Source: Anaerococcus marasmi (lineage in GTDB: Bacteria; Bacillota; Clostridia; Tissierellales; Peptoniphilaceae). Taken from it: a DNA stretch of 64,000 nucleotides. Below the pieces are notes generated by a model, which was not told where the DNA came from, searched no databases, and saw only the letters and a program-made list of their open reading frames with translations. Made by a program: the position numbers and the translations under genes. Below are positions 1 through 7,662 of this stretch, piece after piece; position 1 is the stretch's first letter; each line of letters begins with the position of its first letter. The stretch is taken from assembly GCF_900290195.1 (NCBI RefSeq), contig NZ_OLMF01000004.1, positions 485,501 through 549,500 of the forward strand, read 5' to 3'.

Positions 1-378
1 TAAATTAAGTAAATCTTCTTCAGGAATACCTTCAATGTCCTTTGACATCAACAAGGATTTATCATATCCTACACTATGCGACAGTAGATGTTTTACTTTA
101 GTTTCCTTTAAATATTTAATATTATCTTTATTTGTTAGAGTTATACAATCTTCTAATAAGGGATAAATATAGGTATCCATATTGAAATCAAATTGACTTT
201 TTTCCATCAGTATTAAGGATCCAATAGCCAAAACACTCTTAGCCACAGATCTTACATTTAAGGGATTATCATTAGCTTTACCTATAATCTCATCCCTATT
301 TCCATCAAAGATTATAAATGAACTGGCCAGAGATTTTTCTAGATTCTCCTTGTAATATTTTTCTAAATTTGATAGCAA
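1..378 (-). CDS. Serine hydrolase of the beta-lactamase/CubicO class, C-terminal part outside the window
   Basis: Only the first 126 codons are inside the window; the gene continues past position 1. I read it from a TTG codon at 378-376, six bases after a clear AAGGAG ribosome binding site at 390-385, and no ATG lies nearby. The protein shows SVAKSV, an S-x-x-K active-site motif, about 50 residues in, and later HLLSHSVGYD, the segment that follows in beta-lactamase-fold esterases, transpeptidase-like proteins and CubicO proteins. There is no signal peptide on the visible part, so a cytoplasmic esterase or amidase-like role is more likely than a secreted beta-lactamase. The substrate cannot be named. 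It is the last visible gene downstream of rlmCD and the helicase on the same strand, after a 109-base gap. Confidence 0.7.
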   Translation of the reverse strand, partial: MLSNLEKYYKENLEKSLASSFIIFDGNRDEIIGKANDNPLNVRSVAKSVLAIGSLILMEKSQFDFNMDTYIYPLLEDCITLTNKDNIKYLKETKVKHLLSHSVGYDKSLLMSKDIEGIPEEDLLNL

Positions 379-487
379 GATTTGCTCCTTAAGAAATATT
401 TATTATCCACATAAAATAATTTCATTATAATTTATTAATAGTTATAATTTTATTTTTAGATAATTGTTATTTAATATAAATCAAGTT

Positions 488-1861
488 CTACTTTTCCCTA
501 GTCAGCAAGGCTATGGCCTCTAAATGACGAGATTTAGGGAATTGGTCATATATTTCGTAATCTTTTATTTCGAATCCTTCTTTTATAAATTCTTTTAAGT
601 TTTCTACTTGTGTTTTTGGATTACATGAAATATAGATGAATTTATCTGTATCAATTTTAAGTATTTTATCGAGAGATTTTGGGCTAATTCCTGCTCTCGG
701 CGGATCTAGTACAATCACATCGTACTTATCTCCTACCTTTTCGATTTCTTCTAAGACATCTCCACACAAGAAATTGATATTTTCAATCTCATTTATTTTA
801 GCGTTCTCCCAAGCCTTATCCACGGCCTCTTCCACTATTTCGATACCTGTAGCAGTCCTTGCTCTTTTTGCCATCACTTGAGTTATTGTCCCTGTTCCCG
901 AATAAAGGTCAAGAACATCCATGCTTTGATTTATATTTGCAAGGTCGAAAGCCTTTTGGTAAAGTTTCTCTGCTGTGTATATATTAGGTTGGAAGAAAGA
1001 AAAAGGTGAGATATTAAAGGATAGACCTAACATTTCTTCTCTAATAAATTCTTTTCCATATATTAGATTGAGTTTTTCTACAACTACAGCGTCTGCTGGC
1101 GAATCATTTATTATATGATAGACTGATACGATTTTACCTACAAGATCAATTGATAAAAGTTTGTTTAAAAATAGATTTATCCTCAAACTATCAAAGCTCT
1201 CGTCACTTGTAGTAACTAGAATTACCATTATCTCGCCAGTTCTATGGGCTTTTCTTATGATTAAATGTCTTAGAAGCCCCTCTCTAGTTCTTTTATGGTA
1301 GAAATCTGTTTTCTTTTCTCTAAAATAAGCCTGGACTTTTTCTCTAATAGTATTAAAATCTTGATCTATTATATTGCAATTTGTAGTATCTACAATTTCA
1401 TAAAATCTGTTTTGTCTATGGAGTCCTAAAACAAGATCTCCACCTTTTTCACTATCTCCAAAAGTATATTCCATTTTATTTCTATAGGCTTTAGTCTTAG
1501 GAGATTGGTTTATTTTAATGTCTCCTGAGTAGTCTATAGAATTGTCCTTAAATAGATTTTTAATCATGTCCACTTTTAGCATGAGTTCAGTCTCGTAGGG
1601 AAGCTTTTGGTATGCACAACCTCCACAAATATCAGGATTATCGCATGTTTTAGTCGAGTTTTCTAGGTCAGATTTTTCGATTGTTTCGATTAATTTCGCC
1701 TTTATCTTATCCTTGCTTCGTTTTTTAGCCTTTACTTTTACTCTTTGGCCTAGTAGACCTCCCTTAAATTCAATTAAGTTTCCATCCTCGTCGTATCCTT
1801 GGCTAATATTAGGGTATTTCATTTTCTCTATTTTAATTTCTTTAATCGCTTTTTTTCTCAT
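488..1861 (-). CDS. rlmCD: 23S rRNA (uracil-C5)-methyltransferase, RlmCD/RumA family
   Basis: SAM-dependent enzyme that makes 5-methyluridine in 23S rRNA. The N-terminal 60 residues form a basic TRAM RNA-binding domain. Cysteines at about 73, 79 and 82 (CDNPDICGGC) and a fourth near 160 (DTTNCNI) match the 4Fe-4S cluster of RumA. The SAM-binding loop is DLYSGTGTITQ, and the catalytic cysteine lies in ISCNPKT after the VLDPPRAG motif. I start at the ATG at 1861 because GGAG at 1870-1867 sits five bases upstream; an in-frame GTG at 1867 overlaps that site and is less likely. The start overlaps the end of the upstream helicase gene by 20 bases, implying co-transcription. Whether one or two uridines are modified cannot be read from sequence. 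Confidence 0.9.
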   Translation of the reverse strand: MRKKAIKEIKIEKMKYPNISQGYDEDGNLIEFKGGLLGQRVKVKAKKRSKDKIKAKLIETIEKSDLENSTKTCDNPDICGGCAYQKLPYETELMLKVDMIKNLFKDNSIDYSGDIKINQSPKTKAYRNKMEYTFGDSEKGGDLVLGLHRQNRFYEIVDTTNCNIIDQDFNTIREKVQAYFREKKTDFYHKRTREGLLRHLIIRKAHRTGEIMVILVTTSDESFDSLRINLFLNKLLSIDLVGKIVSVYHIINDSPADAVVVEKLNLIYGKEFIREEMLGLSFNISPFSFFQPNIYTAEKLYQKAFDLANINQSMDVLDLYSGTGTITQVMAKRARTATGIEIVEEAVDKAWENAKINEIENINFLCGDVLEEIEKVGDKYDVIVLDPPRAGISPKSLDKILKIDTDKFIYISCNPKTQVENLKEFIKEGFEIKDYEIYDQFPKSRHLEAIALLTREK

Positions 1862-4184
1862 TTTCACTCCAAAATTTATCTGTTATATTTTTTAGTTCTT
1901 CAGATTGATTTAAAAATTTTATCCTATTCCAATGTTTAGGAAAAAGCATTTGGTATTGATTCCAAGTATATCTATCGTCAACAAGATAGATTATACCCCT
2001 ATCATCTTCGCTCCTAATAACTCTGCCTGCAGCTTGGAAGACTTTATTAATTCCTGGAAAAGTATAAGAATAATCAAATCCACTTAAGCCTTCCCTATCA
2101 AAATGCTCCCTTATTAGATTCCTATCAAAAGATACTCCTGGCATACCAACCGATATAATCATAGATCCAATAAGCCTATCGCCTATAAGGTCTACTCCCT
2201 CAGAAAAGATTCCCCCAAGAACGACAAAGGCTACTTCCTTACTTTCTTCTGTAAATTTTTTAATAAATTTACTTCTGTCAAGCTGACTCATAGCCCTATC
2301 TTGAATTAAGATGTCATCCTTATATCTTACAGTATAATCGCCAGCGACAGCTTCTAGGTAGGAAAATGAAGGAAAGAATATAAAATAATTGCCTTCTTTA
2401 CTATTTATAAATTCATTTATAAGATCAGATATTAGCGAAACATTTCTTAACCTATCTCTATAACGAGTGCTTATGGATTTTTGTAAAATAAGTAAGTTAT
2501 CTGTAGAAAATGGCATATCAAGACGTAATTTAAGGCTGTCTCTTGCCCCCAACATATCCATAAAAAAAGGCATTGGTGAAAGTGTAGCGGAGAAAAACAC
2601 GGTTGATCTTGCGTAATCGTATTTTTTCTTTAGAATATGGGAAGGATCTACACACTTAATTTCAAATATTTTATCCTCGTTTTCCTCATCGAAACTAATC
2701 ACATTGTAGAATCCTTCCATAAAATAATCAGAAATCTTAAGATAGGAATTGATATTAAAATACATCTCCAAGACATAATCATAATTCCTATCGTCCTTTT
2801 CTTCTATTAAGAACTTCTCCATTTTTTTAGCTAGTTCGAGTAATATCTTATCCAAGCTATCTATGTGATTTTTCGTATAATAGTGAAGCTTTTTGCCATA
2901 TTTTTCGTAATTGTTGTCAAAATTAAGGATGACCTCATCCAAAACTTTAATTATTTTTTTGTGCTTATTAATATCAAAACAAGTCCTTAGTTCTTTGAAA
3001 TCACTATCCCTGAAGGAGAATGAGTACATATCTCTCGCCCTATCTAGGAGATTGTGAGCTTCGTCAATTAAAAATATATATCGCGATGAGATTTCTTCAA
3101 AAAATCTCCTAAGAAATACTGTAGGATCGAAGACATAATTATAATCACAAATTATAAAGTCAGAGTAGCTTGCTATATCAAATTCAAACTCTAAGGGGCA
3201 AACTCTATATCTTTCAGCATATGAAGTTATAATATCATAATCCATTATAGTCTCTTTTGTCAAAATATCTTTAAGAGCATCATTTACCCTATCGAAATGA
3301 CCCTTGGCAAAGGGACAATCATCAGGATTGCACCTAACCTCATCATTTAGGCAGATTCTATCCTTAGATGTTATTTGAACAGCTTTTATCTTAAGTCCAT
3401 TTTCTTCTAATAACTTAAGTGACTTGATAGCTTCTTTTCCAGTTGTAGTCTTAGCTGTTAGGTAAAATATCTTATCTGATAAGTCTTCTCCAATAGATTT
3501 TATAGAAGGAAATATTGATGATATAGTCTTTCCTATTCCTGTAGGAGCATCTACAAAGAGATTTTTCTCCTTAAGAATTGCTGTATACACGACCACTGCC
3601 ATCTTTCTCTGCCCCTTCCTATATTCTCCGTAAGGAAAGTTCAAAGCCTTTGAGCTAGTATTTCTATCTTCGAGATTTTTTGTGATAATCTTTGAAAAAT
3701 CTATATATTTTTTTAATAAATCTATGTAAAATATCTCAAGTTCTTCCCTAGTAAATGATTTTTTAAAAATTTTGGTCTTGTAGTTTTCTGTCGATACATA
3801 GGTTAGGCTTATGTTTATTTCATCTAAATCCTTATCTACTGAAAAGAAATAAGCGTAGCATTTTGCTTGTGCCCAGTGAAGCTTGTTCTTATCATCTATC
3901 TCTTCAAGCTTTCTCTTGGTAGATTTAATCTCATCAATTGTGTAGGAATTCTTATCCTTGATTAGGCCATCCGCTCTTCCTTCAACTTGAAAATCGATTC
4001 CAGAAATACTTGTTAAGTTCTTCAGAGAATATTCTTTGTTGTAATTAAGACCATACGACTTCTGGATCTTTTGGTGGGCCCTAATTCCTTCAATCATCCT
4101 TGTATTATCCCTAAAAGTATTGTCTATATCGCCTGAACGCATTACAAATTCTATTAAATTTCTTACAGATATTTTAACTAACAT
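1842..4184 (-). CDS. DinG/XPD-type Fe-S helicase with N-terminal PD-(D/E)XK nuclease-like domain
   Basis: A 780-residue superfamily 2 DNA helicase. Residues about 30-170 look like a Cas4/RecB-type nuclease domain: GRADG (Asp72), then DEIKST (Asp84, Glu85, Lys87), then QAKCYAY (Gln106). The helicase part follows: Walker A DAPTGIGKT (212-220), four cysteines in CLNDEVRCNPDDC and VCPLEF that match the Fe-S cluster of XPD/DinG, the DEAH box IDEAHNLLDRA, and motif VI QAAGRVIRSEDDRG. The family unwinds DNA 5' to 3' and takes part in repair. The nuclease joined to the helicase suggests end processing, which is inference. The start at 4184 has AGGTGAT just upstream. It diverges from the nitroreductase gene and precedes rlmCD. 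Confidence 0.85.
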   Translation of the reverse strand: MLVKISVRNLIEFVMRSGDIDNTFRDNTRMIEGIRAHQKIQKSYGLNYNKEYSLKNLTSISGIDFQVEGRADGLIKDKNSYTIDEIKSTKRKLEEIDDKNKLHWAQAKCYAYFFSVDKDLDEINISLTYVSTENYKTKIFKKSFTREELEIFYIDLLKKYIDFSKIITKNLEDRNTSSKALNFPYGEYRKGQRKMAVVVYTAILKEKNLFVDAPTGIGKTISSIFPSIKSIGEDLSDKIFYLTAKTTTGKEAIKSLKLLEENGLKIKAVQITSKDRICLNDEVRCNPDDCPFAKGHFDRVNDALKDILTKETIMDYDIITSYAERYRVCPLEFEFDIASYSDFIICDYNYVFDPTVFLRRFFEEISSRYIFLIDEAHNLLDRARDMYSFSFRDSDFKELRTCFDINKHKKIIKVLDEVILNFDNNYEKYGKKLHYYTKNHIDSLDKILLELAKKMEKFLIEEKDDRNYDYVLEMYFNINSYLKISDYFMEGFYNVISFDEENEDKIFEIKCVDPSHILKKKYDYARSTVFFSATLSPMPFFMDMLGARDSLKLRLDMPFSTDNLLILQKSISTRYRDRLRNVSLISDLINEFINSKEGNYFIFFPSFSYLEAVAGDYTVRYKDDILIQDRAMSQLDRSKFIKKFTEESKEVAFVVLGGIFSEGVDLIGDRLIGSMIISVGMPGVSFDRNLIREHFDREGLSGFDYSYTFPGINKVFQAAGRVIRSEDDRGIIYLVDDRYTWNQYQMLFPKHWNRIKFLNQSEELKNITDKFWSENEKKSD

Positions 4185-4246
4185 ATTATCACCTAGCTAA
4201 ATTATAACATATTGGGTATAAGTTTAGAAAGAAGAAAGGAGCTATT

Positions 4247-4999
4247 ATGAAAGATGTAATTGATTTAGCCTTAAATCATAGGACTATAAGGGAATTCACA
4301 GATCAAAAAATAGACGATACAACTATAAAAAAATTATTAGATGTTGCTAATCATTCAGCATCGTCTAATGGTATGCAGATGTTTTCAATAGTTAGAATTA
4401 CTGATCAAAATATTAAAGATCAACTAGCTGATAATGGTAATCAAGAATATATGAGAAGAGCACCAGAGCTATGGATTTTCGTAGCTGATCTATATAGGAA
4501 TTACTCCATAGCCAAGGAAAAAGGAGTAGAAAATGACGAAATGATTAGTTTTGATAAGTTTATTCAAGCCTTCACAGATGCGATTATTGGAGCCCAAAAT
4601 GTCGTTGTCGCCTGCGAATCCTTGGGACTTGGAACAAATTATTTTGGAAATATTCACAATGATACTCAAAGGGTAATAGACTTACTAAATCTCCCTAAAC
4701 TTACCTATCCTGCTGTGGGACTAGGCTTTGGTTACCCTGACCAAAATCCGCAGCTTAAGCCAAGAATGCCGATAGAGCTTAAAGCTTTCGAAAATTCTTA
4801 TAAGGTTTTTGATAATTATAACGAGAAGATTAAAGATTATGATAAGGAGATGACTACTTATTACGATCTTAGAGATGCTAATAGAAGAAGTGATTCCTTC
4901 TCCCTACAAATCCCTAAAAAACAAGGATCTCTTATAAAAAATCGTGGTAAGATGTTCGAAACATTAGAAAAACAAGGATTTCTTGTAAAAAATAAATAA
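4247..4999 (+). CDS. NADPH-dependent FMN nitroreductase, NfsA/FRP-like
   Basis: A 250-residue flavoprotein of the oxygen-insensitive nitroreductase family. The N-terminus has the typical RTIREFTDQ motif, followed by the FMN-contact segment ANHSASSNGMQ, and the centre has GLGFGYPDQNPQLKPRMP, which is characteristic of the NfsA/FMN-reductase branch. These enzymes reduce flavins, quinones or nitro compounds with NAD(P)H. The natural substrate is unknown. AAAGGAG lies just before the ATG at 4247. The gene stands alone on the plus strand, and the next gene, folT, has its own promoter and riboswitch. Confidence 0.85.
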   Translation: MKDVIDLALNHRTIREFTDQKIDDTTIKKLLDVANHSASSNGMQMFSIVRITDQNIKDQLADNGNQEYMRRAPELWIFVADLYRNYSIAKEKGVENDEMISFDKFIQAFTDAIIGAQNVVVACESLGLGTNYFGNIHNDTQRVIDLLNLPKLTYPAVGLGFGYPDQNPQLKPRMPIELKAFENSYKVFDNYNEKIKDYDKEMTTYYDLRDANRRSDSFSLQIPKKQGSLIKNRGKMFETLEKQGFLVKNK

Positions 5000-5032
5000 A
5001 ATAAATCCCTTCTATTTTTCAGCTATTTAGTT

Positions 5033-5038
5033 TATAAT
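5033..5038 (+). promoter_or_regulatory. -10 element of the folT promoter
   Basis: A perfect TATAAT stands six bases before the 5' strand of riboswitch stem P1, so the expected transcript start at about 5045 coincides with the beginning of the aptamer. The -35 region (near 5010-5015, TTCTAT) is weak. Confidence 0.6.
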
Positions 5039-5043
5039 AGAAG

Positions 5044-5142
5044 TATCAGAGTAGATAAAGAGCATTAAGTGTTAAGAAATGGGTTGTCGTTCTTAAACGA
5101 AGCGAATGCATGATTCTTTATCGCAACCGCTGACCTCTGATA
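5044..5142 (+). ncRNA. Tetrahydrofolate (THF) riboswitch controlling folT
   Basis: The conserved THF-I elements appear in order: GAGTAGA, TTAAGTG, a GGGTTGTCG segment, ACGAAGCGA, and GCAACCGCT. The stems pair perfectly: P1 5044-5051 with 5135-5142 (8 bp), P2 5054-5061 with 5115-5122 (8 bp), 5062-5065 with 5106-5109, and the P3 hairpin 5072-5078 with 5090-5096. The pseudoknot pairs GGTTG at 5082-5086 with CAACC at 5124-5128, a compensated variant of the GGATG/CATCC that I recall from the family. No terminator hairpin follows. The 3' strand of P1 ends three bases before the AAGGGG ribosome binding site, so translational control by masking the start region is likely. Confidence 0.95.
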
Positions 5143-5154
5143 GAAAGGGGATTT

Positions 5155-5670
5155 ATGAAAAATAAAATACTAATAAATAATTTAGTTAAGGCAGCGATGT
5201 TAACAGCACTAAGCATAATTTTATCGAGGATACTCGGTATCCAGCTTACGCAGGATATAAAGATATCCTTTGGCACCCTACCTCTTATGCTTTCAGGAGT
5301 ACTATTTGGTCCCTTGCTTGGAGCCCTATCGGGACTTGCAGCCGACATCATAGGAATTATGATTAATTTGGGAGGAGCCTATCATCCTGGCTTTACCTTA
5401 GGTGCCATTCTAACAGGAATGGTGCCAGGTCTCATATTTATGTATGGCAAGAGAAAAGAAATATCTAATAAAGTTTTAATTCTTCTTGTTATAATTTTTG
5501 TATATGGGATTAACCATGGTCTGTTGACACCCTTATGGTTGACACAACTATATGGAACTCCTTACAAAGTTCTTCTTGCAGGCAGGGCCATTAAAGTTAT
5601 ACCAGATGCTATAATAAATTATATATTACTTTTATTAATATATGAAAGACTAATACCAAAAATGAAATAA
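5155..5670 (+). CDS. folT: Folate ECF transporter substrate-binding membrane subunit (FolT)
   Basis: A 171-residue integral membrane protein with about six hydrophobic segments, the size and pattern of an energy-coupling factor S component. The N-terminus (ALSIILSRILG), the GALSGLAADIIG segment and the FTLGAILTGMVPG segment fit the FolT group. It would bind folate outside the cell and work with a shared EcfA/A'/T module that is not in this window. The assignment is strongly supported by the THF riboswitch directly upstream. The ATG at 5155 follows AAAGGGG. A strong hairpin terminator follows the stop codon. Together with folC elsewhere in the window, it suggests folate salvage. Confidence 0.9.
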   Translation: MKNKILINNLVKAAMLTALSIILSRILGIQLTQDIKISFGTLPLMLSGVLFGPLLGALSGLAADIIGIMINLGGAYHPGFTLGAILTGMVPGLIFMYGKRKEISNKVLILLVIIFVYGINHGLLTPLWLTQLYGTPYKVLLAGRAIKVIPDAIINYILLLLIYERLIPKMK

Positions 5671-5673
5671 AGA

Positions 5674-5716
5674 AAAAGGAGTTTGTATTCTCATTAACTT
5701 GAGACAAACTCCTTTT
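5674..5716. terminator. Bidirectional terminator between folT and the TPM gene
   Basis: A perfect 13-bp inverted repeat (AAAAGGAGTTTGT at 5674-5686 with its complement at 5704-5716) separates two convergent genes. A/T runs on both flanks allow it to serve both strands. Confidence 0.9.
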
Positions 5717-5720
5717 AAAA

Positions 5721-6551
5721 TTAGAATTTTCTACTAGCTCCTCCGCCACCGGTGCTTCCACCTCCTCCAGAAAAGCCGCCTCCGGAAAATCCTCCACCAG
5801 AAGACCAACCTGAGAAGGGATCATCATCGTTATCATTCCAGAAACTTCTACCATACCAACCTGGGAAATTTCTCCTCCTTCTTCCTCTATAATATGAAGA
5901 AGGTCCACGACTTATTCTAGTAAACATGTTTGAAATTAATATAAATACTACTAATATAAATAATATCTCAAACATACTAATCCCATCGCTAGCTTCTAGA
6001 CTTTCTTGATAGGCTTCGTAATTACCATCCAGAGTGATGTCGTATTCACTTAAAACTTGACTAACTACTGCATTGAAACCTTCATTAATACCCTCTGAGT
6101 ATTGACCATTTTTAAAATAATCTAACATAAAGTTGTCTATTATTCTACCAACTTTACCATCATTAAGTATTCCTTCTAGGCCATATCCTGGTATAATCGC
6201 GATTTCTCTTTGGTCTGTATTTTTATTTTCTAGAAATAAAATCAAGACTCCATTATCTTTTACCTTATCACCGAGCTTTAGTTCATTAAATAAATCGCTT
6301 CCATAATCCATACCCTCTAGGCCATCTGGATTATCAAGGCTTAGGACTAGTATCTGAGCACCTGTCTTACTTTCTAGTTCTCTATTAGTCTTTCTAATAT
6401 TCTCTTTGGTACTTTCATCTAAAATTGAAAGTTCGTCATAATAATAATCATTTACCTTGCTGGATATATCATCTGCTCGAGCAAGAGTTGGAAAAAGGCA
6501 GAAGATAATCAGCATGATTATATTTAATTTTATTCTTTTGGCCTTTTCCAT
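5721..6551 (-). CDS. Membrane-anchored TPM-domain protein (YgcG family)
   Basis: A 276-residue exported protein. Residues 1-26 form a signal peptide ending in TLARA. Residues about 30-175 form a TPM domain with the usual SKTGAQILVLSL and DNGVLILFL strands. A transmembrane helix near 195-212 follows, then a short basic and aromatic stretch and a glycine/serine-rich tail ending in ASRKF. Such proteins usually neighbour LemA-family proteins, as here, where lemA lies eight bases upstream. Their role in the envelope or in membrane-protein repair is poorly defined. AGGAG precedes the start codon. It is the last gene after nrdD-nrdG-lemA. Confidence 0.8.
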   Translation of the reverse strand: MEKAKRIKLNIIMLIIFCLFPTLARADDISSKVNDYYYDELSILDESTKENIRKTNRELESKTGAQILVLSLDNPDGLEGMDYGSDLFNELKLGDKVKDNGVLILFLENKNTDQREIAIIPGYGLEGILNDGKVGRIIDNFMLDYFKNGQYSEGINEGFNAVVSQVLSEYDITLDGNYEAYQESLEASDGISMFEILFILVVFILISNMFTRISRGPSSYYRGRRRRNFPGWYGRSFWNDNDDDPFSGWSSGGGFSGGGFSGGGGSTGGGGASRKF

Positions 6552-6559
6552 AACATCTC

Positions 6560-7144
6560 CTATTTATTGAAATCTACTGTAGGCGCTTCTTGGGCACTTT
6601 CACTTGCTTGGAAATACTCTGCCTGTTTAAATCCTGTGATCTTTCCTATTATATTAGTTGGAAATCTCACAAGCTTGGTATTAAATTCTTGGCAGGCCTC
6701 GTTATAGTTTTTTCTTTCAACCGAAATCCTATTTTCACTACCAGCAAGCTCATCCATCAAAGCAACAAATTGAGTATCTGCCTTAAGCTCAGGATAAGAT
6801 TCAACTACTACATTAATATCTCCTACAGCTCTTGTTAACTCTTCGTTAGCTTCTGCAAGTTCTTCTGGGCTGTTAGCATTTTGTACTCCAGCTCTTGCAT
6901 TAGTGACCTTGGTTAAGGTATCTTCCTCGTGATCTGTATAGCCTTTAACAGTATTTACAAGGTTAGGTATAAGGTCTGCCCTTCTTTGTACAACATTTTG
7001 AACTTGTGCATAGGCTTTATTTACATTTTCTCTTGATGTAGCTAGATTGTTATATGTTGGCACAATCGCTATTAATAAGATTACAGCTACTGCAATTATA
7101 GCAATTATTGCTGAAAATCCTTTCATTTTTTTGTTTTTATTCAT
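6560..7144 (-). CDS. lemA: LemA family membrane protein
   Basis: A 194-residue protein with one N-terminal transmembrane helix (about 9-28) followed by the helical LemA domain, which contains YNNLATSRENVNKAYAQV, QRRADLIPNLV and a C-terminal RFPTNIIGKITGF segment. LemA proteins expose a short N-terminus outside and a long helical part; their molecular job is not established. AGGAGG precedes the start. It is paired with the TPM protein downstream, a common combination, and sits 17 bases after nrdG. Confidence 0.9.
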   Translation of the reverse strand: MNKNKKMKGFSAIIAIIAVAVILLIAIVPTYNNLATSRENVNKAYAQVQNVVQRRADLIPNLVNTVKGYTDHEEDTLTKVTNARAGVQNANSPEELAEANEELTRAVGDINVVVESYPELKADTQFVALMDELAGSENRISVERKNYNEACQEFNTKLVRFPTNIIGKITGFKQAEYFQASESAQEAPTVDFNK

Positions 7145-7161
7145 AATTCCTCCTCTTTGTA

Positions 7162-7662
7162 TTATATATACCCATCCAGAAGGATAATATCCTTATATTT
7201 TAGGGAGGATTTTACGTCTATTATTCTTTGATTGCTAGATCCTCTAAAATCCAATGTCAAATCTTTATATTCTTCTATAAACTCACCATCGACTAGGACG
7301 TCAATTTGCTCTAGTATTTGTCTTGAAAGTTTCATTTTCTCTAAAACTTCAAATTTAAAGCCGCTATAGATCCAAATAGACTTGTCTGTGTGTTTTCTTA
7401 TATCTATTAAGGCCTGTAGTAGCCCTTCAGGACTTTCAAAAGGTTCCCCTCCTAGAATTGTAAGGCCCTCAACTTCATCAAGCTTAAGATAGGAAATAAC
7501 TTCCCTTAGCGCCTTATCATTCCACTCTTTTCCAAAGTTAAAATCCATATAATCTCTATTAAAGCAATTCTTGCAATTTCTATCGCAACCTGATAGGAAA
7601 AAAGAGGTCCTGATTCCAGGACCATTAGCTACATCATATTTTCTTATTTGCCCATATCTCAT
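7162..7662 (-). CDS. nrdG: Anaerobic ribonucleotide reductase activating protein
   Basis: A 166-residue radical-SAM enzyme. It uses a 4Fe-4S cluster and S-adenosylmethionine to place the glycyl radical on NrdD. The cluster motif C-x3-C-x2-C is visible as CDRNCKNC near residue 26, followed by the glycine-rich LTILGGEPFESPEG. Length is normal for NrdG. Its ATG overlaps the nrdD stop by four bases (ATGA), so the two are translationally coupled. Regulation is through the NrdR boxes in front of nrdD. Confidence 0.95.
   Translation of the reverse strand: MRYGQIRKYDVANGPGIRTSFFLSGCDRNCKNCFNRDYMDFNFGKEWNDKALREVISYLKLDEVEGLTILGGEPFESPEGLLQALIDIRKHTDKSIWIYSGFKFEVLEKMKLSRQILEQIDVLVDGEFIEEYKDLTLDFRGSSNQRIIDVKSSLKYKDIILLDGYI

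Noticed and set aside
1862-1867. GTG start for rlmCD two codons upstream
   Set aside because: It overlaps the GGAG that serves the ATG at 1861.
5738-5800. Short tandem repeat in the Gly/Ser tail
   Set aside because: It encodes the low-complexity tail usual for TPM proteins and is not an independent repeat.
5609-5908. Glycine-rich and valine-rich open frame overlapping the TPM gene
   Set aside because: It is another frame of the Gly/Ser-rich tail of the TPM protein, without a ribosome site or family features.
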